The notes under the pieces were generated by a model, which worked only from the letters and a program-made list of their open reading frames with translations, was not told where the DNA came from and did not search any database. A program made the position numbers and the translations under genes. Shown piece after piece: positions 8,663 through 17,459 of a stretch of DNA of 64,000 bases. Where the stretch lies: assembly GCF_038594945.1 (NCBI RefSeq), contig NZ_JBCFYD010000001.1:1054001-1118000 (forward strand), read 5' to 3'. Positions within the stretch are counted from its first letter, which is position 1, and each line of letters starts with the position of its first letter. This stretch comes from Fodinibius sp. Rm-B-1B1-1. GTDB taxonomy: Bacteria; Bacteroidota; Rhodothermia; Balneolales; Balneolaceae.

Positions 8663-10714
8663 ATGTCCCATTTTGATTTACAATCACCCTGGCCGCCGGC
8701 AGGAGACCAACCCCAAGCTATTGAACAGCTGGTAGAAGGTGTTGAAAACGGCGATAAATATCAGACGCTGCTTGGTATTACGGGATCGGGGAAAACGCGT
8801 ACGGTATCGGGTGTGATTGATGAAGTTGAGCGTCCTACGCTGGTAATGAGTCATAATAAAACCTTGGCTGCACAGCTGTATCGTGAGCTCAGTGATTTCT
8901 TTCCTGATAACAGGGTGGAGTTTTTTATCTCGTATTACGATTACTATCAGCCTGAGGCGTATATATCGTCACAGGATAAATACATCGAAAAAGATTTGTC
9001 GATTAATGATGAAATCCAGCGACTTCGATTGCGTGCCACGAGTTCGCTGCTTTCTGGGCGACGCGATGTTATTATTGTTTCTTCGGTGAGTTGTATCTAT
9101 GGTATTGGGTCGCCATCAGAGTATGAAAAGCTGATTATTAATCTCGAAACAGGCACAGAAGTTCCCAGAAATAAACTGCTGTACGATCTTGTTGATTTGC
9201 ACTACACGCGGAACGATCGTGAATTTGATCGGGGGACATTCCGGGTGAGAGGTGACGTTGTAGATCTGTATCCGGCCTATGCCGAAGACGGATTGCGTAT
9301 TCATTTTTGGGGTGATGAGATTGAGAAAATGGAAATTGTCGACCCCGAAAGTGGAAACGTGCTGGATACCGTGCAGGAGTTTCGCATTTATCCGGCATCG
9401 CATTATGTAACCACCGAAGATCGGTTGCAGGAATCCATCAATCAGATTCGCGACGAGTTGGATTGGCGCATTGGAACACTGAATGATGAGGGTAAATATC
9501 TCGAAGCCAAGCGATTGGAGCAGCGTACGCTCTTCGATATCGAGATGATGCAGGAGATTGGCTATTGCTCGGGCATTGAGAACTATTCGCGTTATCTGAG
9601 TAATCGTAAGCCCGGCGAACGTCCGTACTGTTTATTTGATTATTTTCCCGATGACTTTCTGCTGGTTGTAGATGAGAGCCACCAGACCGTGCCGCAGATT
9701 TCGGCCATGTATGGTGGTGATCGATCCAGAAAAATAGATTTGGTGGATCATGGATTTCGACTTCCATCAGCGATGGACAACCGCCCCCTTACGTTCGAGG
9801 AGTGGGAAGAGGTCACAAATCAGGCAATATTTGTGAGTGCTACGCCCGGCGACTATGAACTTGAAAAGAGCGGCGGCGTATTTGTCGAGCAGATTGTGCG
9901 CCCAACCGGACTAATGGAACCTGAAATAGAAGTTCGTCCTGTAGATAATCAAATTGATGATCTGCTGGAGCAAATTCAGGAACGTGTTGCCAAAGGAGAT
10001 CGTGTGCTGTGTATTACGCTGACTAAGCGGCTCAGCGAAGAGCTTAGTGAGTATCTTAAAAGTGTAGGTATTTCTGCCGCCTACATGCACAGTGAGCTCA
10101 ATGCCATGGAGCGGGTAGAAGTGCTCTTTAAGTTCCGTCGCGGAGACTTTGATGTGCTTGTAGGTATTAACTTGCTGCGGGAGGGTATTGACATTCCTGA
10201 GCTTAGCTTGGTAGCCATTTTGGATGCCGACAAGGAAGGGTTTCTCCGATCAGAGACGTCGCTCTTTCAGATTATTGGTCGGGCAGCCCGAAACGTTGAA
10301 GGAAAAGCGATCCTGTATGCCGATAAGATTACCGATAGCATGCAGACCGTAATTGATGAGACTGAACGGCGTCGTAAAATTCAGAAAGAATACAACGAAG
10401 AGCACGGTATAACTCCCAAGACTATAGAAAAGGAGTTGAAACCACTGGTTGATCCGGCCCTGATTTCAAATAAGGACTTTGATCTGGATGATCAGGATGG
10501 CGACGAAGAGGATCCGCTCGAAGTGGTTAAAGTGGCCGACGAAGGTATCAAATACAAGGCCAATCCCGCCATGAAAGAAGTTACTTTTGATGACAAAGAA
10601 GAGTTTCTGGAATATCTTCACGATTCGATGCGCACAGCCGCACAAAACATGGAGTTTGAGGAGGCCGCACGCATCCGTGATCAAATAGAACAATTGGAAA
10701 ACGAATTAGATTAA
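8663..10714 (+). CDS. uvrB: Excinuclease ABC subunit B
   Basis: 683 residues from the ATG at 8663; an in-frame TTG 13 codons upstream exists but reads into the AAACCC/GGGTTT dyad and is not conserved-looking. Walker A GSGKT lies at 41-45, the DNA-inserting beta-hairpin region (YYDYYQPEAYI) near 92, DESH, SATPGDYE and GRAARN mark the helicase motifs, and a C-terminal UVR domain (EEAARIRDQIEQLE) binds UvrA or UvrC. It verifies DNA damage after UvrA loading in nucleotide excision repair. No LexA-like CTG-N10-CAG box was found upstream, unlike dinB in this window. Confidence 0.97.
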   Translation: MSHFDLQSPWPPAGDQPQAIEQLVEGVENGDKYQTLLGITGSGKTRTVSGVIDEVERPTLVMSHNKTLAAQLYRELSDFFPDNRVEFFISYYDYYQPEAYISSQDKYIEKDLSINDEIQRLRLRATSSLLSGRRDVIIVSSVSCIYGIGSPSEYEKLIINLETGTEVPRNKLLYDLVDLHYTRNDREFDRGTFRVRGDVVDLYPAYAEDGLRIHFWGDEIEKMEIVDPESGNVLDTVQEFRIYPASHYVTTEDRLQESINQIRDELDWRIGTLNDEGKYLEAKRLEQRTLFDIEMMQEIGYCSGIENYSRYLSNRKPGERPYCLFDYFPDDFLLVVDESHQTVPQISAMYGGDRSRKIDLVDHGFRLPSAMDNRPLTFEEWEEVTNQAIFVSATPGDYELEKSGGVFVEQIVRPTGLMEPEIEVRPVDNQIDDLLEQIQERVAKGDRVLCITLTKRLSEELSEYLKSVGISAAYMHSELNAMERVEVLFKFRRGDFDVLVGINLLREGIDIPELSLVAILDADKEGFLRSETSLFQIIGRAARNVEGKAILYADKITDSMQTVIDETERRRKIQKEYNEEHGITPKTIEKELKPLVDPALISNKDFDLDDQDGDEEDPLEVVKVADEGIKYKANPAMKEVTFDDKEEFLEYLHDSMRTAAQNMEFEEAARIRDQIEQLENELD

Positions 10715-10721
10715 AATAGGA

Positions 10722-10804
10722 ATAGAACGCAGATGTTACGGATAAGGCAGGTGTCCTGCAGATAACTGTGCAAAACCGCTTAATCTGTGTCATCAGTGTT
10801 TTAT
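10722..10804. repeat. Imperfect intergenic palindrome (Bacteroidota-type REP-like element)
   Basis: The left arm (10722-10750, containing AACGCAGATG and GGATAAGGC) is the imperfect inverse of the right arm (10776-10804, containing CCGCTTAATCTGTGTCATC), about 29 bp each. Such AACGCAGAT...ATCTGCGTT palindromes are widespread between genes in this group of bacteria. It fills nearly the whole 103-bp gap between uvrB and the next gene and may serve as the uvrB transcript end, although no T-run follows. Confidence 0.6.
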
Positions 10805-10817
10805 AACAACAGATAAA

Positions 10818-11369
10818 ATGAGCACTTTAGCATATCTTAAAAGTTTTTTCAAAGACAAGGATGTAGCTTCGGTGACCCCTACATCCCGATTTTGTGTGCG
10901 CACCGTGTGTCAGCCTATCGACTTTTCGCAGGATATTACCTTAGTAGAATACGGAGCCGGAGCTGGTGTATTTTCACACTATCTTCTTGATAATATGACG
11001 CCTGGTTCGCAGTTGCATCTGTTTGAGACTAATGAAATACTCTTTGAGAAGTTACAACAGATTGATGACTCACGAGCTCATTTCTACGATCAAAGTGTAG
11101 AATATGTAGCTGATCTTCTGCCCGAAGAAATCGTTGGAGAGGTCGATTTTATAATATCAGGTATCCCCTTTTCTTTTTTGGATGCAGAAGTCAAATTGGC
11201 CATTCTGGACCAGAGTTATCGCTTGTTGCGTGATGGCGGGGAGTTCTTGGCCTATCAAACATCAGGACATCTTGAGGATCCACTTCAAGACATCTTCGGC
11301 AACGTAAAAACCTCTTGGGAGTGGCGTAATATTCCCCCAATGACGGTATATGAGTCCATAAAGCAGTAA
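10818..11369 (+). CDS. Class I SAM-dependent methyltransferase, phospholipid N-methyltransferase-like
   Basis: 183 residues. The SAM-binding motif I is VEYGAGAGVFSHYLL (about 43-57), followed by an acidic strand end LFETN, then DFIISGIPFSFL as motif IV. The layout and length resemble bacterial PmtA-type phosphatidylethanolamine methyltransferases and rRNA dimethyladenosine transferases; a short hydrophilic N-terminus precedes the fold. The substrate is not proven. No other lipid gene adjoins; a convergent small membrane protein starts its stop codon 10 bp downstream. Confidence 0.7.
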   Translation: MSTLAYLKSFFKDKDVASVTPTSRFCVRTVCQPIDFSQDITLVEYGAGAGVFSHYLLDNMTPGSQLHLFETNEILFEKLQQIDDSRAHFYDQSVEYVADLLPEEIVGEVDFIISGIPFSFLDAEVKLAILDQSYRLLRDGGEFLAYQTSGHLEDPLQDIFGNVKTSWEWRNIPPMTVYESIKQ

Positions 11370-11378
11370 GAAAAACAG

Positions 11379-11792
11379 CTATTTTTTCTCAGAGAAATAG
11401 ACTTTGAAAATCGCTGTGCCGAGCATAAGTATCCCAAAAACAATACCTGCCATAAGAAGTGGGGAAAGTGGAGTTGATATCCGGTGAAAGGCATAAACCA
11501 GCATGGGATAGATGAATAACATCCCCAACAAGTTGCTTATGATAATCCAAGAAGTATGAGAGGTTATGTAGAGCAGTAGCAGTATTGGAATTATTAGCAA
11601 CCCATTGATGATAAAGTAGATGGGCATTAAAGCAAGTCCGGTTAGCGAAGTTAAAGGTTCATAAAAATAGACGAGTTCGAGCAGAACAATCTGGGGAATG
11701 GGAAAGAAAGAGGTAACGAATAAAATGCCCGTAAAAATGAGCGTAATAAATACGGTACGGTTTTGAAGGTACTGCGTTAGCATAAATCTCAT
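11379..11792 (-). CDS. Small polytopic membrane protein, unknown function
   Basis: 137 residues with four predicted transmembrane helices (about 13-33, 44-67, 68-92 and 108-130) and a short basic C-terminus (FSEKK). I do not recognise a family. ATG at 11792 or a second ATG three codons in could be the start. Convergent with the methyltransferase gene. The region 11793-12066 upstream contains an AT-rich promoter-like stretch, the short dyad CCCTA/TAGGG near 11966 and an imperfect TGATCA-centred dyad at 12008-12021, the latter closer to hppA. Confidence 0.6.
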   Translation of the reverse strand: MRFMLTQYLQNRTVFITLIFTGILFVTSFFPIPQIVLLELVYFYEPLTSLTGLALMPIYFIINGLLIIPILLLLYITSHTSWIIISNLLGMLFIYPMLVYAFHRISTPLSPLLMAGIVFGILMLGTAIFKVYFSEKK

Positions 11793-12066
11793 TGCCTGGA
11801 AATTATTTATGGGATTTCAAAAACCAGTTCTAATTGATAAGTCAATTCATCATGGATAAGAGATAATATCAGAAAAGTTTAATGGCTTCCATATTTCTCA
11901 TTTTTTAAAAGTGGTAAAGATAGCTCCAAGGGTGGAAAAATATTTCATTTAAGAGAACTAACCCCTATACTTAGGGCCTTCCTAATACCGACAGGGAGAT
12001 CAATAAACTATTGATCAGTAGCCCCTTATTATATTTAAAGCAGAAGATTAATTAACTGAGAAAAAA

Positions 12067-14040
12067 ATGTCGACGATTATTGTAAGTGCAGGTTTGGCAA
12101 TCTTAGCGTTGATTGCGTGCCTGGCAATTTATAAATCTATAACAAGCGCTGATGCAGGAAATGAACAAATGCAAAATCTTGCTGCAGATATCAGCGGTGG
12201 TGCTATGGCTTTCATCGGTCGTGAATACCGGACATTGGGTATTTTTGCAATAGTTATTGCCAGTTTGCTGTGGATTTTTGTAGGAGGATGGACGGCTCTT
12301 TGTTTTGGTATCGGGGCAACCTTTAGTGCAACGGCAGGATTTATTGGTATGAAATCTGCTACTAAAGGAAATGTTCGAACAGCCGCTGCGGCAGGAAATA
12401 GTTTGGCTGATGCGCTAAGAATCGCTTTTCGAAGCGGAGCCGTGATGGGGCTTGCTGTAGTAGGGCTTGGATTGCTGGGACTTACCGGTCTACTCTATAT
12501 CGGTACCGAAACTATTGGATTAGAAGCGATTATTCTTTCCCTTTTTGGATTTAGTTTTGGTGCTTCTACCATTTCGCTCTTTAGTCGTGTTGGCGGTGGG
12601 ATTTATACTAAGGCGGCCGATGTTGGAGCTGATATTGTTGGGAAAATTGAACAGGGAATTCCCGAAGATGATCCCCGAAATCCTGCTACTATCGCTGACA
12701 ACGTAGGCGACAACGTAGGTGATATCGCCGGAATGGGCGCTGACCTGTACAGTAGTTATGTTGGAAGTATGATTGCTGCTATGGCACTTGGCCTTGCACT
12801 TACCGAATCACATGTATTTTTTCCCATCGCTCTTGGAGCACTTGGAATTATAGCATCTATTGCCGGAATGTTCTTGGTTCGTGCCAATGATGAGGAAACG
12901 CTGCAGAAAGTGTTACGTTACAGCTTTTTATTTGCTGCATTTGCCGTGTTGGTTGGTTCATGGTTTCTTTCGGATTATTATTTCGATAGTACTACGATGT
13001 TCTGGGTTGTATTTATGGGACTCGGTGCCGGAGTCGTTATCGAGCTGTCAACCGAATACTACACCAGTAGCCACTTTAAGCCGGTGCAAAAATTGGCTAA
13101 AGCCTCAGAAACCGGAGCCGCAACAAATATTATTGAAGGGCTTGGGCTTGGATTTATGTCTACCGGGATTCCGCTGCTCGTTATTGTGGCAGTTGCATAC
13201 GGAAGTTATGTGATGGCTGATTTCTATGGTATTGCGATCTCAGCTGTTGCTATGCTGTCCACATTGGGTATTAGTTTGGCTATTGATGCGTACGGTCCGG
13301 TGGCTGATAATGCCGGTGGTATTGCCGAGATGTCGTCGCTACCATCAGAAGTGCGTGAGCGTACCGATGCCTTGGATGCAGCCGGAAATATGACTGCAGC
13401 TATTGGAAAGGGTTTTGCAATTGGAAGTGCCGGACTGACAGCGTTGGCTTTCTTTAGCGCCTATGCGTCTCGGGCAGGATTAGATGCGATCAGCCTATTG
13501 AATATTGAAGTATTGGCAGGTGTATTCTTAGGTGTGTTGATGCCGTTTATCTTTACCAGTTTAACTATGACAGCCGTAAGTCGTGCGGCGTTTGAAATGA
13601 TTGAAGAAGTGCGTCGGCAGTTCAAGGAGATGCCCGGAATCCTAAAAGGAGAAACGCGTCCCGATTATCGACGATGCGTAGATATTAGTACTATTGGGGC
13701 ATTGAAGCAGATGGTTGTACCCGGGTTTCTGATCATTATTCCTCCAATTATTGTGGGACTGGTGCTCGGTACGGAGTCATTGGGAGGTATGATTATCGGC
13801 GCGCTTGGAACAGCGATGTTGTTGGGTATTGCGCTCAGTAACTCTGGTGGTGCTTGGGATAACGCTAAAAAATATATTGAAACAGGGCAGCACGGTGGAA
13901 AAGGATCGGAGGCGCACTCTGCATCCGTTATTGGTGATACGGTAGGTGATCCTGCCAAAGATACCAGTGGTCCGTCGCTCAACATTCTCATTAAGCTAAT
14001 GAGTATTGTAGCGCTGACATTATTGCCACTTTTCCTCTAA
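12067..14040 (+). CDS. hppA: Membrane-bound ion-pumping pyrophosphatase, K+-dependent type
   Basis: 657 residues with about 16 membrane helices. The substrate loop DVGADIVGKIEQ, followed by DDPRNPATIADNVGDNVGD, lies near residues 185-225, and a second acidic cluster DTVGDPAKD near the C-terminus. At about 440-445 the motif GNMTAA carries Ala where K+-independent H+-PPases have Lys, so this belongs to the K+-dependent subfamily, members of which pump Na+ or H+ using pyrophosphate. The pumped ion cannot be told from sequence by eye. Single-gene unit with a strong terminator after it. Confidence 0.95.
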   Translation: MSTIIVSAGLAILALIACLAIYKSITSADAGNEQMQNLAADISGGAMAFIGREYRTLGIFAIVIASLLWIFVGGWTALCFGIGATFSATAGFIGMKSATKGNVRTAAAAGNSLADALRIAFRSGAVMGLAVVGLGLLGLTGLLYIGTETIGLEAIILSLFGFSFGASTISLFSRVGGGIYTKAADVGADIVGKIEQGIPEDDPRNPATIADNVGDNVGDIAGMGADLYSSYVGSMIAAMALGLALTESHVFFPIALGALGIIASIAGMFLVRANDEETLQKVLRYSFLFAAFAVLVGSWFLSDYYFDSTTMFWVVFMGLGAGVVIELSTEYYTSSHFKPVQKLAKASETGAATNIIEGLGLGFMSTGIPLLVIVAVAYGSYVMADFYGIAISAVAMLSTLGISLAIDAYGPVADNAGGIAEMSSLPSEVRERTDALDAAGNMTAAIGKGFAIGSAGLTALAFFSAYASRAGLDAISLLNIEVLAGVFLGVLMPFIFTSLTMTAVSRAAFEMIEEVRRQFKEMPGILKGETRPDYRRCVDISTIGALKQMVVPGFLIIIPPIIVGLVLGTESLGGMIIGALGTAMLLGIALSNSGGAWDNAKKYIETGQHGGKGSEAHSASVIGDTVGDPAKDTSGPSLNILIKLMSIVALTLLPLFL

Positions 14041-14064
14041 GGAAAATAACGTTATTTAGATACA

Positions 14065-14098
14065 AAAGGCCTGTTCGTTAACGAGCAGGCCTTTTTTT
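14065..14098 (+). terminator. Rho-independent terminator of hppA
   Basis: A perfect hairpin: AAAGGCCTG at 14065 pairs with CAGGCCTTT ending at 14094, with the palindromic TCGTTAACGA inside, followed by a run of T to 14098. It starts 24 bp after the hppA stop. Confidence 0.92.
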
Positions 14099-14213
14099 AT
14101 TGAACTATATTTAAATCAATAATCAGCCTCGGAAAACTGCCGCCTTCCGCAAAGTCATTGTTATTAGTGAACACCGGATAGGGATATTCTCCGCTTTCAT
14201 AACGTCTTCGTTT
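14097..14213 (-). pseudogene. Coding-like scrap, C-terminal fragment of unknown protein
   Basis: Minus-strand open frame of 38 codons ending in TAA at 14099-14097, preceded immediately by an in-frame TAA and with no start codon. The translation has protein-like texture (RRRYESGEYPYPVFTNNN, then SFPRLIIDLNIV) but I cannot name a family. It could be the tail of a decayed gene. The hppA terminator overlaps its end. Confidence 0.3.
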
Positions 14214-14360
14214 TTATTGATGGTTGCATGGTTATCATTAAAGCACGTAGCATGATCCTAAATATAGTATTGTCTAATTAGTTTGGGGGGTTATGGTTGC
14301 AAGGCCAAATAACCAATTCACAGATTACCTAATAACGAAGCCGTCTACAGGATAAATGAA

Positions 14361-14528
14361 CTAACCTGTCCACCTTTGGCCCGCGGTTTCGCCCATTCTC
14401 TTCTTATCCTTTTGATCAGAAGCCAGTATGAAGTATTCCTGTACATGACATGAGCCACGATTTGGAAATTCAATGTAGTTACGAAGGGAGCAAGTGTTTT
14501 CTGATACGATATGGATAAAGACCTTACA
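14361..14528 (-). pseudogene. Second coding-like scrap, unknown protein
   Basis: Minus-strand open frame of 55 codons between stops, no ATG. The translation includes RNYIEFPNRGSCHVQEYFIL and then ASDQKDKKRMGETAGQRWTG before TAG, again with the look of a real protein end. No family was recognised. Together with the previous scrap it accounts for part of the 535-bp gap between hppA and ltrA; nothing else was recognised there. Confidence 0.25.
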
Positions 14529-14575
14529 CTAATTACTAATTGTAAAGAATATTACCATATGGAGGGAATGTATAT

Positions 14576-15745
14576 TCACTGATGTCGCCGAAAAATAATC
14601 TCATTGCAACCAACAATACCCGCAGTAATTAACCCGGTTACTAAGATGGTTGAAGATATAAAACTTGTGGCTAAAACTGCGCCCGCACCAGCCAGGAAAA
14701 GTATAGCTTGAGCAGTTCCCATTTTATGTGGCCGCAGATGAAATAACCAAAGCATAACGAGGAAGAAGGCAACGGGAACAGTTATTACAGTGGAAGCTAC
14801 AAAATTGCTTATTGCGGTATGTGCTGAAACGTGATCAATATTGACAGCTAAACCGGCACCTACAGCCGCAACAGAAGCAAAAATAAAGTAGTGGCCGTAT
14901 CCCCAGATAAAAGCTATTTTTCTGGAGTTAAGAAACTGATGAGCTGATTTTGAGAAATACAGCCACCAAAAGGAAAACAGGATAAGTAATCCGCCGGCAA
15001 TTACGGACAGCAGTGCATTAAATTCTGTTCCCTGTTCATTAAGGGTTACTTGTACAGCATTGGTAGCTGCAAGCACTGATTCACCTAATACAATGATGGT
15101 TAAAAGACCGTAACGCTCTGCAATATGTCCCGGATGCCAAGGTGTTGGATCTGAATATTCAGCCCAGGCGGGGACAGCTAATTCAATACCTGCCATTATT
15201 ACAAATCCCCAGACGGGCCAATAGTTTGTCGCAAACATAATGCCCCATCCAACCATCGCCACACTTATCCCAATAGCATAGCGTAAATTCGTTTTCTTGC
15301 GGTCAGGGTCGTGGAAAGCAGCTCTTACCCAAAGGCTTGCTAAAGCAACCCGCATTACAAGGTAACCAATAAATATGGTATTGAAATTTTGATTGATAAA
15401 TCCCTGTTGAACGCCAGCTGCCAGAATTAAAGCTCCTGTAATTTGTACGAATGTAGCAATACGAAAGGGTAAATCATCATTGTCATAAGCCGAAGCAAAC
15501 CATGTAAAATTCATCCAGGCCCACCAGATAGCAAAGAAGACCATCGAAAAACTAATAATTCCCGATACAAGGTGATTTTCTGCTATGGAATGATGTAATT
15601 GGGCGGCAGCCTGTGCTATGGCTACTACAAAACAGAGGTCAAAAAATAATTCTAAAAATGAGGCCTGACGATGCTCTTGATTAGGATCTCTTGGTTTCAT
15701 CAATTGAAACCAGGTATTGCCATTAGATATATTTTGAGGTTCCAT
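14576..15745 (-). CDS. ltrA: Low temperature requirement A (LtrA) family membrane protein
   Basis: 389 residues with about ten to twelve transmembrane helices. The N-terminal hallmark of the LtrA family is present: ELFFDLCFVVAIAQAAAQL (about 28-46), followed by WWAWMNFTWFASAYDNDD. The family was named from Listeria growth at low temperature but its biochemical role is not known. Intact, with ATG at 15745. Directly upstream on the same strand is a wrecked DsbA-family gene whose stop is only 5 bp from this start, so ltrA was probably the distal gene of a dsbA-like/ltrA pair and may have lost its original promoter context. Confidence 0.9.
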   Translation of the reverse strand: MEPQNISNGNTWFQLMKPRDPNQEHRQASFLELFFDLCFVVAIAQAAAQLHHSIAENHLVSGIISFSMVFFAIWWAWMNFTWFASAYDNDDLPFRIATFVQITGALILAAGVQQGFINQNFNTIFIGYLVMRVALASLWVRAAFHDPDRKKTNLRYAIGISVAMVGWGIMFATNYWPVWGFVIMAGIELAVPAWAEYSDPTPWHPGHIAERYGLLTIIVLGESVLAATNAVQVTLNEQGTEFNALLSVIAGGLLILFSFWWLYFSKSAHQFLNSRKIAFIWGYGHYFIFASVAAVGAGLAVNIDHVSAHTAISNFVASTVITVPVAFFLVMLWLFHLRPHKMGTAQAILFLAGAGAVLATSFISSTILVTGLITAGIVGCNEIIFRRHQ

Positions 15746-15750
15746 ACTGA

Positions 15751-16140
15751 TTATGAAAGGTTGTCAATTGTTTGTTGTAGTTCTTTATAATTTAACTCCT
15801 CATTATAAATGTTTCTATGGATAAAAAATGTTGGTGTAGTCTCCAACACTTTGAGTTTTGTAGCAACCTGATTCCGAAATTTGCGCTGTTTAGAATCAAT
15901 ATTAAACTGACTCACATCAAAATCAATTTAACCAGTACTTCCCTCTATTTCTCGGCTATTCAACTGGTTCAAGTTTTATACAATAAATCATGCATATCTC
16001 AAAACTGTCCCTGGTTTTGAGTAGCGAGAGCTTCTGCTGTCAGTAGGGGGGGCGAAGGGGAAAGTATGGAAAGTAAAATAGATATGCCCTTTTACGTTAT
16101 CGTCCTCTCCAATTTTTTAAGGGTCGGATTGCCATATATT
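15751..16140 (-). pseudogene. Shattered DsbA-family thioredoxin gene
   Basis: Read on the minus strand, pieces of a DsbA-like protein appear in order but in different frames: IRPLKKI and a FHTFPL piece, then AEALATQNQGQF*DMHDLLYK (an in-frame TGA where Trp is expected), IAEK with several stops, then DVSQFN, FRNQVATKLKVL, TPTFFI and IYNEELNYKELQQTI up to a normal TAA at 15753-15751. These match the order GKFWEMHDLLY, YAEKLGLD, GTPTFFI, Y-x-G in DsbA/NhaA-associated thioredoxins. At least five stops, frameshifts and a deletion before TPTFFI are visible, and the N-terminal CxxC part is missing. Clear pseudogene. Confidence 0.85.
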
Positions 16141-16158
16141 ACTCTACGTTTTGACAGA

Positions 16159-16773
16159 CTATTCTTCTATAAATTTATTCACCCAGTTATATAGCGCTTC
16201 CAGGTATTTGCCCAAATATTTTCGAGTTGCTTCATCGGTTAAATTTCCATCATCGTCAAATTTCTGATGGGCGCGAAAGACCAGTATCTCTGGTTGAGGC
16301 ATGCAGTACGAATTGGTGAATTCAAAAGCCTGCCGCAGCTGACTTTGTCCCCGCGCCGATCCCGTCATGCCGGGAGAGGCCCCCAGAATGCCTACTGGTT
16401 TTTCATTGAGTGGGGCATTTTGAGTAGGACGTGAAGCCCAGTCCACAGCATTTTTGGTTACCGCTGGGACTCCATGGTTATATTCGGGAGTTGCAATCAA
16501 TAGTCCATCCGCTTTGCGAATAGCTTCTTTAAATTCCGTTACTTGTTTGGGATTGCCTTGTGCTTCCACATCTGCATTGTATAGCGGAATCCCTGCAAGG
16601 TCAAAAATAGTAATATGCATTGATTTAGGGGCAAGGTCTTTTGATGCCCGCAGTACTGCTTTATTATAAGACCCTTTTCGAAGGCTGCCCGCAAATGCTA
16701 AAATCTCGATGTCTTTATTGTTCTCTGAGTCTGTCATAGGTGCAAGTGATTTAATTTGAATGACATGTTCCAA
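16159..16773 (-). CDS. NADPH-dependent FMN reductase
   Basis: 204 residues from ATG 16773; a second ATG at 16737 would give 192 residues and places the first strand closer to the N-terminus, as usual in the family. The FMN phosphate loop GSLRKGSYNKAV and the later PEYNHGVPAVTKNAVDW are the signatures of the flavodoxin-like NADPH:FMN reductase (YieF/ArsH-like) family, which reduces quinones, chromate or azo dyes. Cytoplasmic, single gene. It sits between a DsbA relic and another broken gene, and is intact itself. The region 16774-17054 upstream is AT-rich and holds no recognised feature. Confidence 0.9.
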   Translation of the reverse strand: MEHVIQIKSLAPMTDSENNKDIEILAFAGSLRKGSYNKAVLRASKDLAPKSMHITIFDLAGIPLYNADVEAQGNPKQVTEFKEAIRKADGLLIATPEYNHGVPAVTKNAVDWASRPTQNAPLNEKPVGILGASPGMTGSARGQSQLRQAFEFTNSYCMPQPEILVFRAHQKFDDDGNLTDEATRKYLGKYLEALYNWVNKFIEE

Positions 16774-17054
16774 TGCAGGTTAGTCCAATGTTATAAAGAC
16801 AGATGTACACGGTTCATTGGGTTAAAGAATTTATTAGATGAAAAATTTAGACTATTGTATCTAAGGGAATCATGGGAAAAGGCTTCCCGCTGCCTACTAA
16901 TTCTTAAGTTTCACAATAGAGGTTAAGTTGCCTATCTACTTAGTTAGAAGTAAAGCTAAATTCGTTATCAAGATATTTGTTTTAGATACTGATTGTTAAT
17001 AAAGGTAACATAAATATTATTTGTGAGATTGTTGGTCCAAGGCTATAGCTTGGT

Positions 17055-17459
17055 TCAGTTTTTTTGATCTTGATATTCAATTTCTATAAGCGCTTCAATG
17101 GCAAATACCATAAAAAGATTTGAGGCGAGATGGTCTATTTCCCGGAGTCAAAAAGCTTTTGATAATACCATACGGGTATTTAAGTAATCTTTTTTATAAT
17201 CGCCATCCTCAGATTTTTCGCAGGCTTCTATTAGATGTTGAAGCGTGATTTCAATTTGCTTATAACCATTAATAGATATTGATAAGAAATGGGGCTCTGC
17301 AATTGCATGCCAAGGGACCTCATCAAATTCTTTTGTTTTTTCATAATCAGGGGCTAAATAAAATTCCTGACTATAAAACATTTCTTTTTCTTCAGTTCCT
17401 ATAAGTACTATCCAAGATTTTCGCTGATTGTATTGGAAGAATTTATCCTTACCTAACAC
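17055..17459 (-). pseudogene. Unknown protein gene with an in-frame TGA near the 3' end
   Basis: A GTG-started frame of 103 codons (17459-17148) has good protein texture (SWIVLIGTEEKEMFYSQEFY, PWHAIAEPHFLSI, helical C-terminus). It stops at TGA 17150-17148, but the same frame continues for 30 codons with equally protein-like sequence (LREIDHLASNLFMVFAIEAL) to a second TGA at 17057-17055. The simplest reading is a gene interrupted by one nonsense mutation; a naturally short 103-residue product is the alternative. The family was not recognised. A GTG start and no ribosome-binding site also argue for decay. Confidence 0.45.

Noticed and set aside
9438-9767. 109-codon minus-strand frame inside uvrB
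   Set aside because: Lies fully within the conserved uvrB coding region in antisense and shows no family features.
14361-14528. Transposase remnant
   Set aside because: The translated scrap does not show any DDE, HUH or integrase motif that I can recognise, so it is left as an unidentified coding-like fragment.
15817-16020. 67-codon plus-strand frame in the gap upstream of ltrA
   Set aside because: It is the antisense of the DsbA-family pseudogene, whose peptides in the opposite direction are recognisable.
17148-17150. TGA as a selenocysteine codon
   Set aside because: No SECIS-like hairpin directly after the TGA was seen, no selenoprotein family is recognised, and the neighbourhood is full of decayed genes; a nonsense mutation is simpler.
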